Positions 1-5,551 of a stretch of 9,673 nucleotides of DNA are shown here, in pieces. Source of the DNA: Firmicutes bacterium UBA1768 (lineage in GTDB: Bacteria > Bacillota > Clostridia > Peptostreptococcales > Anaerovoracaceae); contig DCGW01000061.1 of assembly GCA_002315335.1 (NCBI GenBank), forward strand, positions 5,022 to 14,694. Direction: 5' to 3'. The stretch's first letter is position 1. The number at the start of each line of letters is the position of its first letter. The translations under genes were made by a program, and so were the position numbers. Below the pieces are notes generated by a model. It was not told where the DNA came from and ran no database searches. It worked only from the letters and a program-made list of their open reading frames with translations.

Positions 1-31
1 AGAATGCCTGATAAATCGTTTGGAAATGGCT

Positions 32-44
32 GTTCTTAAAGAAC
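32..44. promoter_or_regulatory. Perfect dyad GTTCTTAAAGAAC upstream of the HIT gene promoter
   Basis: Two 6-base arms (GTTCTT and AAGAAC) are exact reverse complements around a single central A. The dyad ends six bases before the -35 box at 51, where an activator or repressor dimer could sit. No T-run follows, so it is not a terminator. I cannot assign it to a regulator family; a chance AT-rich dyad is possible. Confidence 0.3.
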
Positions 45-50
45 CTTTAC

Positions 51-80
51 TTGACGGAATCCTTTGTAGTCTGTTATAAT
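51..80 (+). promoter_or_regulatory. Sigma-A type promoter of the HIT-family gene
   Basis: TTGACG (51-56) and a consensus TATAAT (75-80) are separated by 18 bases. Transcription would start near 87, giving a leader of about 34 bases with the ribosome binding site TGAGGT at 109-114. Confidence 0.7.
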
Positions 81-120
81 TTCTGAAACATTTAATATTT
101 ACAGAATGTGAGGTATTAAT

Positions 121-462
121 ATGGCTGATTGTATATTTTGTAAAATTATAGAAGGTGAAATACCTTCGAGCAAGGTCTATGAAGACGAAAACATGTATGC
201 ATTCAGAGACATCGAGCCTCAGGCCCCAGTTCATGTGCTGATTGTTCCTAAGAAGCATATAACTTCGCTTGATGGCTGTTCTCCTGAAGATGCGGAAATT
301 CTTGGCAAGGTAATGGTTAAGGTAAAAGAAATTGCCGAAATTGCCGGGATTACCAACGGCTACAGGCTCGTTTCAAACTGCGGCGAGGATGGTTTCCAAA
401 CGGTAGAGCACATCCATTTTCACCTCCTCGGAGGCAGACCGATGCTCTGGCCACCGGGCTGA
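121..462 (+). CDS. HIT-family (HinT-like) purine nucleoside phosphoramidase/nucleotide hydrolase
   Basis: This is a 113-residue cytoplasmic protein of the histidine triad family, branch HinT/PKCI. Family members hydrolyse AMP linked to amines or acyl groups, for example adenosine phosphoramidates and aminoacyl-adenylates; the physiological substrate here is unknown. The N-terminus DCIFCKI carries the Cys4/Cys7 pair that binds zinc in many members. The core has FRDIEPQAPVHVLIVPKKH, and the catalytic triad is His97-Ile-His99-Phe-His101 inside QTVEHIHFHLLGGR, followed by the typical C-terminal end WPPG. E. coli HinT is 119 residues, so this copy is complete. The ATG at 121 sits 6 bases after TGAGGT. 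The gene has its own promoter and no clear terminator before rpsU. In many Firmicutes a HIT gene lies next to rpsU-yqeY, as here. Confidence 0.95.
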   Translation: MADCIFCKIIEGEIPSSKVYEDENMYAFRDIEPQAPVHVLIVPKKHITSLDGCSPEDAEILGKVMVKVKEIAEIAGITNGYRLVSNCGEDGFQTVEHIHFHLLGGRPMLWPPG

Positions 463-490
463 TTTTAAGCAAAATTAATAAATAAAGTGT

Positions 491-519
491 TTGCTATTTA
501 GCAATCGTTGTTGTATAAT
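491..519 (+). promoter_or_regulatory. rpsU-yqeY promoter, with a dyad over the -35 box
   Basis: TTGCTA (491-496) and TATAAT (514-519) are 17 bases apart. The -35 box is one arm of a perfect inverted repeat, TTGCTA-TT-TAGCAA (491-504). The dyad could be an operator, or simply fortuitous. Confidence 0.65.
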
Positions 520-546
520 AATTAAGCCGACTTGTAGACAAACAAT

Positions 547-563
547 GCGCAGTGAGTTTGCGC
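547..563 (+). promoter_or_regulatory. Leader hairpin just upstream of the rpsU ribosome binding site
   Basis: GCGCA (547-551) pairs with TGCGC (559-563), with a possible extra G-U pair inside. The hairpin lies in the predicted 5' leader and ends three bases before the long Shine-Dalgarno run GGAGGGAGGG (567-576). It could affect ribosome access or mRNA stability. No homology to a known ribosomal protein leader is recognised. Confidence 0.35.
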
Positions 564-585
564 TACGGAGGGAGGGAAATGGAAT

Positions 586-765
586 ATGGCACAGGTAATC
601 GTCAGAGACAACGAATCTTTAGAAAGCGCTCTCAAGAGATTTAAGAGATCTTGCGCAAGAGATGGCGTCATGTCAGAACTCAGAAAAAGAGAACATTACG
701 AAAAACCAAGCGTAAAGAGAAAGAAAAAGTCAGAAGTAGCCAGAAAAAAGGCTAAGAAGTATTAA
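586..765 (+). CDS. rpsU: 30S ribosomal protein S21
   Basis: This 59-residue basic protein is the small-subunit protein S21, which binds near the 3' end of 16S rRNA at the platform and helps initiation. It begins [20 protein letters not shown], continues [21 protein letters not shown] and ends in a lysine/arginine-rich tail ([17 protein letters not shown]). This is the normal pattern and length for Firmicutes S21 (about 57-60 residues). The ATG at 586 follows a very strong ribosome binding site, GGAGGGAGGG (567-576), by 9 bases. Another ATG at 579 is out of frame. The gene heads an operon with yqeY, whose start lies 12 bases downstream. Confidence 0.95.
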   Translation: MAQVIVRDNESLESALKRFKRSCARDGVMSELRKREHYEKPSVKRKKKSEVARKKAKKY

Positions 766-777
766 TAGAGGTGAATG

Positions 778-1224
778 ATGTCTTTAAAGGATAAATTGAG
801 TGCTGATTTCAAAGAAGCGCTTAAGACAAAAGACACAACACGCAAAAATGTTGTGAATATGGCAAGAGCTGCCATTAAGCAATACGAGGTTGACCACCGT
901 GAAGAGCTTGACGATGCAGGCATTATCGAGGTTCTTACAAAACAGGTTAAAATGAGGAAAGATGCGTTAGCAGATTTCGAGAAGGCAGGAAGGACAGACC
1001 TCCTGGAAGTTTACAAGGCGGAAATAGAAATTCTACAGACATACTTACCGGCTCAGCTTACTGAGGCTGAGGTTGTCGATTTAGTAAAGAAGGCGATCGA
1101 GGACAACGGAATTGAGCCTGTCAAAAAGAACATGGGGCTCGTTATGAAGACGGTAATGCCTTTGGTTAAGGGCAAGGCTGACGGCGGAGTGGTAAAGAAG
1201 GCTGTAGACAGTATATTAGAGTAA
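778..1224 (+). CDS. yqeY: GatB/YqeY domain protein
   Basis: This 148-residue, mostly helical cytoplasmic protein matches the length and pattern of the YqeY family. Members resemble the C-terminal tRNA-binding tail domain of the GatB/GatE subunits of tRNA-dependent amidotransferase, so a role on tRNA is suspected, but the exact function is not established. Recognisable family stretches are the N-terminal MSLKDKLSADFKEALKTKD, then LTKQVKMRKDALADFEKAGR, the EIEILQTYLPAQLTEAE segment (about residues 82-98) and the C-terminal glycine-rich GLVMKTVMPLVKGKADGG. Two ATGs are adjacent (775 and 778). The one at 778 is preferred because it leaves about 6 bases after GAGG (768-771) and gives the usual MSL start. 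It is co-transcribed with rpsU and closed by a terminator. Confidence 0.93.
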   Translation: MSLKDKLSADFKEALKTKDTTRKNVVNMARAAIKQYEVDHREELDDAGIIEVLTKQVKMRKDALADFEKAGRTDLLEVYKAEIEILQTYLPAQLTEAEVVDLVKKAIEDNGIEPVKKNMGLVMKTVMPLVKGKADGGVVKKAVDSILE

Positions 1225-1228
1225 TTTA

Positions 1229-1259
1229 CGGGAGTGTTTTTACACTCCTGTTTATTTTT
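1229..1259 (+). terminator. Rho-independent terminator of rpsU-yqeY
   Basis: The stem GGAGTGT (1231-1237) pairs perfectly with ACACTCC (1242-1248) around a TTTT loop, extendable by a G-T and a C-G pair outward, and is followed by TTTATTTTT (1251-1259). It begins 4 bases after the yqeY stop and ends just before queH. Confidence 0.8.
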
Positions 1260-1266
1260 GACAGAT

Positions 1267-1887
1267 ATGAAAGAAAACTATGACAAGCTTATGATGAAGG
1301 AGATAGAGGTGCTGACTGAGGGTGGAAAAGTCAGACCGAGAATTTTGCTTCATTCCTGCTGCGGACCCTGCAGCACTGCGGTAATAGAGCGGCTGTACGA
1401 GTATTTTGATATTACTGTATTTTTTTATAATCCAAACATAGACGACAGGGAAGAATATGAGCATAGAAAAGCGGAACAGATAAGGTTCATAAGCGAAAAA
1501 TATGGGCTCGATGAAGTTGCGTTCGTTGAGGGTCCTTATGACTCCGAAACCTTCCTTTCCTTCGGCGAAAATCTAAAAAATGAGCCTGAAGGAGGTGCGC
1601 GATGCAGCCTGTGTTTTGATCTGAGATTAGAAACTACCGCTAAAGAAGCAGTTAACAATAATTTTTCTATTTTTTCTACAACACTTACAGTCAGCCCTAT
1701 GAAAAACCCCGTAATCATCAATGAAATAGGGCTTCGTTTAGGGGCGGAATATGGATTGAAATACCTGGTGGCTGATTTCAAGAAAAGGGCGGGATATCAA
1801 CGTTCTATAGAGCTTTCAAAGGAATTTTCACTGTACAGACAGCACTTTTGCGGGTGCAGTTTTGCTGCTGAATTTCAACAATGTTAA
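1267..1887 (+). CDS. queH: Epoxyqueuosine reductase QueH
   Basis: QueH performs the last step of queuosine synthesis, reducing epoxyqueuosine at position 34 of GUN-anticodon tRNAs; it is the non-cobalamin alternative to QueG. The 206-residue protein shows the family's cysteine pattern: HSCCGPCS (Cys31, Cys32, Cys35), CSLCFD (Cys113, Cys116) and YRQHFCGCSFA (Cys195, Cys197). In the family these provide ligands for an iron-sulfur cluster and a neighbouring iron. Other typical stretches are FFYNPNI, EPEGGARCSLC, LTVSPMKN and ADFKKRAGYQRSIELSKE. The ATG at 1267 is chosen because the N-terminal stretch NYDKLMMKEIEVLTEGGKVR matches the usual NYD..M..-type start of Firmicutes QueH. It has no clear Shine-Dalgarno. 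An upstream GTG at 1234 lies inside the terminator stem, and a GTG at 1309 with AAGGAG at 1297 is a less likely alternative. No other queuosine genes are in the window. Confidence 0.93.
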   Translation: MKENYDKLMMKEIEVLTEGGKVRPRILLHSCCGPCSTAVIERLYEYFDITVFFYNPNIDDREEYEHRKAEQIRFISEKYGLDEVAFVEGPYDSETFLSFGENLKNEPEGGARCSLCFDLRLETTAKEAVNNNFSIFSTTLTVSPMKNPVIINEIGLRLGAEYGLKYLVADFKKRAGYQRSIELSKEFSLYRQHFCGCSFAAEFQQC

Positions 1888-1927
1888 GCGGCTGTTACAA
1901 CACTTGTTCGAAATTGCTTGACAACTC

Positions 1928-1956
1928 TTGACTTTTTGTCCAAAACGTGTTAACAT
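1928..1956 (+). promoter_or_regulatory. Promoter of the NlpC/P60 gene
   Basis: TTGACT (1928-1933) and TAACAT (1951-1956) are spaced by 17 bases. A second -35-like TTGACA lies at 1918-1923 but is badly spaced for the same -10. Transcription would start near 1963 and give a leader of about 105 bases. Confidence 0.6.
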
Positions 1957-1961
1957 AATAC

Positions 1962-2035
1962 CACGGTAAGCGTGCAAAACCCCGGTGTGAAACGAACACC
2001 TGTCATGAGAAGAATGTGACATTGGCGGAGTGTTC
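1962..2035 (+). promoter_or_regulatory. Structured 5' leader with three hairpins and an alternative pairing
   Basis: Three hairpins follow one another: CACG/CGTG (1962-1965 with 1971-1974, loop GTAAG); GGTGT/ACACC (1984-1988 with 1996-2000, loop GAAACGA); and TGTCA/TGACA (2001-2005 with 2017-2021). GAACAC (1994-1999) is also the exact complement of GTGTTC (2030-2035), a pairing that would break the second hairpin and enclose the third. The ribosome binding site GTGAGGT (2057-2063) lies outside. There is no U-tract in the leader. I do not recognise a named riboswitch; the ydaO c-di-AMP class, expected before such hydrolases, does not fit. Confidence 0.45.
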
Positions 2036-2067
2036 ATAGAGTTTTGAATTATTTTAGTGAGGTATTT

Positions 2068-2820
2068 ATGAAGAAAAAACTGCAGACTATAGCAGTCTTC
2101 ATAATGGTTCTTGCACTGGGATTTTCGGTATTAACTACAGCATCATTTGCAACCGACATAAATCATGTTAAGCATAGTGAGGGCAATGTTGAAATTCAGT
2201 CTATTGCTCAGGTAATGCTTAGCCCGGATTTACACGAGGTGGTCAAAGGACTACTCATTAAAGGTACAAAGGTAACCGTAGTCGAAAAGAATTTCGGCGG
2301 GTGGTACAGAGTTACCGCAGATGAGCTTGATGGATGGGTTTATGGAATTAAAGTAGGCGACAAGCTTTACCCTATGGATTCCATTTCCGATGAAGAAAAA
2401 GCAAAGTACGAGGAAGAACAAGATCGTATTGAGCATGAATCTGCACGCGAAGCCTTAGTAACAGACATCATTGCGTATGCTAAATCTTATTTAGGAAAGC
2501 CGTACTGTTACGGCGCAACAGGCCCAAATTCATTTGACTGTTCAGGCTTCCTTTATAGAGTGTTCGGTGACATGGGTATTGATGTTCCGAGAAGCTCCAG
2601 AGATTACGGAAGCTTTGGCACGACAGTCAGTCTTGCGGAAGCAAAGGCGGGCGATGTGCTTGTCTTCGCGTCAAGCGGAGGCAGAATCCACCATGTCGGC
2701 ATCTATATTGGTGACGACAAATTCATCCATTCAGCCTGCTCGACAGGAGTGACTATCACTTCAATCTATGACGAGTATTGGCAGCCGAGAATCTACCTTG
2801 TGAAAAGAATCATACAGTAG
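2068..2820 (+). CDS. Secreted SH3-domain NlpC/P60 peptidoglycan endopeptidase
   Basis: The 250-residue precursor has a lysine-rich start and hydrophobic core (residues 1-28, likely signal peptidase I cut after SFA). A bacterial SH3-like domain follows (about 38-100, including IKGTKVTVVEKNFGGWYRV and DGWVYG), then a charged linker (about 106-130, SDEEKAKYEEEQDR). The C-terminal NlpC/P60 cysteine peptidase domain spans about 133-250. The catalytic cysteine is Cys158 in NSFDCSGFLYRVF, the catalytic histidine is His209 in HHVGIYIGD, and His221 in FIHS fits the third position. NlpC/P60 enzymes usually cut the stem peptide between D-glutamate and the third residue, so it likely acts in cell-wall turnover. 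The ATG at 2068 is chosen because GTGAGGT (2057-2063) precedes it and it opens the signal peptide; the in-frame TTG at 2044 lacks such a site. The gene is monocistronic. Confidence 0.93.
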   Translation: MKKKLQTIAVFIMVLALGFSVLTTASFATDINHVKHSEGNVEIQSIAQVMLSPDLHEVVKGLLIKGTKVTVVEKNFGGWYRVTADELDGWVYGIKVGDKLYPMDSISDEEKAKYEEEQDRIEHESAREALVTDIIAYAKSYLGKPYCYGATGPNSFDCSGFLYRVFGDMGIDVPRSSRDYGSFGTTVSLAEAKAGDVLVFASSGGRIHHVGIYIGDDKFIHSACSTGVTITSIYDEYWQPRIYLVKRIIQ

Positions 2821-2839
2821 AAGACAAAGCAGAAAAAAT

Positions 2840-2871
2840 AGCTTCATTCCATTGAGAGTGAGGCTTTTTTT
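2840..2871 (+). terminator. Terminator of the NlpC/P60 gene
   Basis: AGCTTCATTC (2840-2849) pairs over ten bases, two of them G-T, with GAGTGAGGCT (2856-2865) around a 6-base loop. A run of seven T (2865-2871) follows. Confidence 0.8.
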
Positions 2872-2893
2872 CATTTTAATAGTGCATGTTTTG

Positions 2894-2902
2894 TGATAAA
2901 AT
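2894..2902 (+). promoter_or_regulatory. Possible extended -10 promoter of the histidinol phosphatase gene
   Basis: TGATAAAAT reads as a TGn extension followed by TAAAAT. There is no good -35 box at the right distance (only T-rich sequence of the preceding terminator). It is the best candidate between the terminator and the gene, leaving a leader of about 56 bases. Confidence 0.4.
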
Positions 2903-2964
2903 ATTGAAGTCAGGAAAACCATAATCCTGTATAGATACAATTATAAAACCAATGGGGAGATATT

Positions 2965-3777
2965 ATGATAGACTATCACATTCATACATCAATATCCGAT
3001 GACTCGGATGCACCGTATACAATAATGGCCGAGCAGGCAATAAAGCTTGGGCTTAAGGAAATTGCTATTACCGACCACCATGATCCAGAATATGTTGACC
3101 CGGACTTTCCTTTTGATTTGGACTTTGATGCATATAAAATAATGCTCGAGGCTGCACATCAAAAATATTATAAGTCGATTAACGTGGTTAAGGGGATTGA
3201 GCTTGGGGTAAACTCGCTTTGCTACGATGCGTGCAGGGAGTCGGCAAGGAGATATCCATATGATTTTATCATCGGTTCTTTTCATATGACAAACGGGAAG
3301 TTAGTTGATGCACAGGATTTTTATATGGACAGACCGGGAATAGAAATACAGGAAGAATATTACAGATACGCGCTCGAATGTGTTAAGAATTTCAAGGACT
3401 ATAACGTAATAGGTCATATTAATTTGGTTGATCGATACATGGCTGCCTTCAGACCGGAAGAAAAGCTCTGCCCGGAGGAGATTATGGAAATAATTAGAGA
3501 AGTTCTTAAGGTAGTTATCTATGACGGCAAGGGAATAGAATTCAACACTTCAGCTTACAGATATAATACGCCGATCACACTGCCGGCGCCTGCAATTCTC
3601 AAAGCATATAAGGAGCTTGGGGGAGAAATTCTGACTATTGGTTCGGACGCTCATAGCCCGGATTACATAGCCTGTGGGTTTAAATCGGCATTGGAGGCGA
3701 TTGAGGCTGAAGGATTCAAGTATATATCTACATTTAAGGCAGGAAAGCCTGACTTTGTGAAGATAAGCCATCTGTAG
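2965..3777 (+). CDS. PHP-family histidinol-phosphatase (HisK/HisJ type)
   Basis: The 270-residue cytoplasmic metal-dependent phosphatase belongs to the PHP superfamily. Its expected reaction is hydrolysis of L-histidinol phosphate to histidinol, the penultimate stage of histidine synthesis. Metal-binding residues are in the family order: DYHIHT (His5, His7), ITDHHD (Asp37, His38), KGIELG (Glu79), GSFHM (His107), GHIN (His151) and GSDAHS (Asp228, His230). Length agrees with the family (about 260-275). GGGGAG (2954-2959) sits 5 bases before the ATG. No other his genes are nearby, which is common for this enzyme in Clostridia; other PHP phosphoesterases share the same motifs, so the substrate is inferred. 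No + strand terminator follows; the stop codon is only 12 bases from the end of the convergent 6S RNA. Confidence 0.85.
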   Translation: MIDYHIHTSISDDSDAPYTIMAEQAIKLGLKEIAITDHHDPEYVDPDFPFDLDFDAYKIMLEAAHQKYYKSINVVKGIELGVNSLCYDACRESARRYPYDFIIGSFHMTNGKLVDAQDFYMDRPGIEIQEEYYRYALECVKNFKDYNVIGHINLVDRYMAAFRPEEKLCPEEIMEIIREVLKVVIYDGKGIEFNTSAYRYNTPITLPAPAILKAYKELGGEILTIGSDAHSPDYIACGFKSALEAIEAEGFKYISTFKAGKPDFVKISHL

Positions 3778-3789
3778 AAAAAAGGAAAT

Positions 3790-3987
3790 AAAAAAGCCCC
3801 GAGCTTACCGTCAGACTGGTTAATTCACGCCCTATCTCTCGATAGGTGGGTGCTCTGTTTTCTTTGTCAGCAGTCCACAGCTAGGCGGCATTGCATCAAG
3901 CGAAAAACTCGAATTCCCGAATAAATAGTGTAGGTTGAATTAAATAGTCTTAACGAATAATTCAGGGTTGTTTATTGTTTGATTTAT
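3790..3987 (-). ncRNA. ssrS: Probable 6S RNA
   Basis: 6S RNA mimics an open promoter, binds the housekeeping RNA polymerase and restrains it in slow growth. Read on the - strand, this stretch folds as a long rod whose ends pair. TTAATTCA/TGAATTAA (8 pairs), AGACT/AGTCT (5) and CGTT/GACG (4) join 3936-3955 to 3809-3827, and CCCTGA/TCGGGG (3962-3967 with 3797-3802) closes outside. Beyond the stem is an unpaired region with a small GATAGG/CCTATC hairpin (3831-3846, tetraloop) on its 3' side, as in Firmicutes 6S, then a terminal arm including CCGC/GTGG (3885-3888 with 3875-3878). A run of six T on the - strand (3795-3790) marks the end after a weak AAGCT/GGCTT stem. The length of about 190-200 fits. 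The 5' end is set by the promoter and may be some 15-20 bases inside. Identification rests on shape and length, not on a recognised primary sequence. Confidence 0.7.
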
Positions 3988-4008
3988 GGTGACATTATAG
4001 CATATATT
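3979..4008 (+). promoter_or_regulatory. Weak candidate promoter for cca
   Basis: TTGATT (3979-3984) and TATATT (4003-4008) are spaced by 18 bases. It would overlap the divergent 6S RNA promoter and give a leader of about 50 bases. No better pair is seen before cca. Confidence 0.3.
3994..4002 (-). promoter_or_regulatory. Extended -10 promoter of the 6S RNA
   Basis: On the - strand the sequence is TGCTATAAT, a consensus -10 with the TGn extension. The -35 region is poor (TATTAT), which extended -10 promoters tolerate. Transcription would start near 3987-3990. Confidence 0.6.
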
Positions 4009-4065
4009 TATCAGAAATAATAGTTGTTTTTATAGGGTTAATAAGTTTTTGTTGAGTGAAGAATA

Positions 4066-5397
4066 ATGGAAAAGTTTGTAATTTCTGAAAATGCCAGCAT
4101 AGGGCTTCGGCTTCTCGAGGAGGGCGGCTATGAGTCCTGGCTTGCAGGTGGGTGCGTAAGAGATATGGTCATGGGAAAGACCCCGCATGACTGGGATATC
4201 ACTACTTCAGCAACACCACAGGAAATTATTGGTATTTTTACCAAAAAATCCTATAAAACTATTTTAACCGGAATTGAGCATGGTACTGTGACTGTTGTAA
4301 TTGGCAGCGAAAACCTTGAGATAACAACCTTCAGAAGCGAAGGCAGCTATAGCGACCACAGACGACCTGACTCTGTAACGTTTGTTTCCTCGCCTGAAGA
4401 AGATGTAAAGCGAAGGGATTTCACTATGAATGCGCTGCTGTATTCGCCGAAAAGAGGATTGCTTGACCTTGTCGGAGGTCTTGAGGATATAAAAAAAGGT
4501 GTTATCAGGACCGTGGGTGAGCCCTTTGAAAGGTTTGATGAGGACGGACTGAGGATAATGAGGGCGCTCAGATTCAGCTCTGTTCTTGGCTTTGAAATAG
4601 AAGAAGGGACAGAAGCGGGCATTTTTGAAAACAAAGGTCTGCTGAGAGAGATTTCGGAGGAAAGAAAGCGAGAGGAGTTTACTAAGCTGATTTGCGGTAA
4701 GGATGCAAAATATGTTCTTTTTAAGTATTCATCTGTGATAGAGGTTCTCATACCTCGGATTCATGCTATGATAGGCTTTGAGCAGAACAATCCTCACCAC
4801 TGCTATGATGTTTGGGTTCACACTCTTGAGGCTCTTCAGAAAATTAGTCCTGAGCCGATACTAAGACTTACAATGTTCTTCCACGATATAGAAAAGCCTT
4901 CCTGTCATCTTATTGATTCGGATGGGATAAGTCATTTCTATACGCATCCGGAGAAATCTGCGGCCACAGCGGAGTGGATTATGAAAAATCTAAGGTATTC
5001 AAGCTCGATAACAGAACGGGTTTGCCGGCTGATAAAGCTGCATGATTACAGGTTTCCCCCTGCTAAGCAAAACGTACTGAGGCTTCTGAACAGAATCGGG
5101 GAAGCGGACTTCAGGCTGCTGTTAAAGGTGAAAAGGGCTGATATGCTGGCACAGAGTCCGTATTTTCGTAAGGAAAAAGAAGAGTATCTCGATGAAATTG
5201 AAAGGGTTCTCGATGCCGTAATAGAGGAAGGGCTGTGTTTTTCTTTAAAGGACTTGGCAATTTCCGGAAGAGATCTTATCGCGGCGGGAGTGAAGCCCGG
5301 CAAGGAAATAGGTCGTATTCTTGATGAGGCTCTGGCAGCGGTTATGGATGGAATTGTTGAAAATGACAGGGAAAAGCTGTTAGCATATCTGATATGA
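4066..5397 (+). CDS. cca: CCA tRNA nucleotidyltransferase, class II, with HD domain
   Basis: This enzyme adds or repairs the 3'-terminal CCA of tRNA without a nucleic acid template. The 443-residue protein shows the class II order: LAGGCVRD (26-33, Gly-Gly and Arg of the nucleotidyltransferase fold), HDWDIT (catalytic Asp42, Asp44), TGIEHGTVTV, EDVKRRDFTMNALLY (112-126), then RFDEDGLRIMRALRF (156-170, which reads the incoming base) and EERKREEF (198-205). An HD-type domain follows, with HTLEAL (His252), FFHDIEKP (His273-Asp274) and HPEKSA. The C-terminus has the family tail ISGRDLIAAGVKPGKEIGRIL (399-419). In bacteria with split enzymes such a protein may add only A or only CC; sequence alone does not settle this. 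The ribosome binding site is weak (GAGTGAAG, about 4054-4061). No terminator is seen after it. Confidence 0.93.
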   Translation: MEKFVISENASIGLRLLEEGGYESWLAGGCVRDMVMGKTPHDWDITTSATPQEIIGIFTKKSYKTILTGIEHGTVTVVIGSENLEITTFRSEGSYSDHRRPDSVTFVSSPEEDVKRRDFTMNALLYSPKRGLLDLVGGLEDIKKGVIRTVGEPFERFDEDGLRIMRALRFSSVLGFEIEEGTEAGIFENKGLLREISEERKREEFTKLICGKDAKYVLFKYSSVIEVLIPRIHAMIGFEQNNPHHCYDVWVHTLEALQKISPEPILRLTMFFHDIEKPSCHLIDSDGISHFYTHPEKSAATAEWIMKNLRYSSSITERVCRLIKLHDYRFPPAKQNVLRLLNRIGEADFRLLLKVKRADMLAQSPYFRKEKEEYLDEIERVLDAVIEEGLCFSLKDLAISGRDLIAAGVKPGKEIGRILDEALAAVMDGIVENDREKLLAYLI

Positions 5398-5476
5398 CTA
5401 TCTGTGTGGCTGCGACTGGTATTGCTTTTGCGAATTTAAGAGATTGTAAAAGGAAGGCACTTTCATATACTCGTAT

Positions 5477-5486
5477 TTTGCGCAAA
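5477..5486. promoter_or_regulatory. Palindrome TTTGCGCAAA next to the transporter promoter
   Basis: A perfect 10-base palindrome ends three bases before the -35 box at 5490. A wider inverted repeat, ACTCGT (5469-5474) and ACGAGT (5501-5506), brackets the palindrome and the -35 box. Either could be an operator; no regulator is identified. Confidence 0.35.
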
Positions 5487-5489
5487 TGC

Positions 5490-5518
5490 TTGACATTCTA
5501 ACGAGTGTACAATAAAAT
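5490..5518 (+). promoter_or_regulatory. Promoter of the DAACS transporter gene
   Basis: Consensus TTGACA (5490-5495) and TAAAAT (5513-5518) are spaced by 17 bases. TACAAT at 5508 is too close to the -35. The start would be near 5525, leaving a short leader with GAAAGGG (5539-5545) before the ATG. Confidence 0.7.
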
Positions 5519-5551
5519 TTATTCAGTTTGATAAGGTTGAAAGGGTATAAT

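Noticed and set aside
1..79. Possible 3' end of an upstream gene: one frame stops at 39, another at 79.
   Set aside because: Both tails are too short to recognise, and the HIT promoter and its dyad occupy the same bases. No homology could be assigned.
1234..1266. GTG at 1234 as the start of queH.
   Set aside because: It lies inside the terminator stem, has no spaced ribosome binding site, and the added residues (FLHSCLFLTD) do not resemble the family.
2005..2019. Five-codon upstream reading frame (MRRM) in the NlpC/P60 leader.
   Set aside because: There is no Shine-Dalgarno before it, and it sits within the third hairpin; most likely chance.
1928..2067. ydaO-type c-di-AMP riboswitch before the NlpC/P60 gene.
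   Set aside because: The leader is shorter than that class, and its conserved core sequences are absent.
3831..3850. S-box (SAM riboswitch) on the - strand, suggested by TATCGAGAG.
   Set aside because: The rest of the S-box core is missing, no methionine gene follows, and the bases form a simple hairpin inside the 6S-like rod.
5546..5551. TATAAT directly before the transporter start codon.
   Set aside because: A transcript from it would lack the ribosome binding site, and no -35 box is placed correctly; the promoter at 5490-5518 is better.
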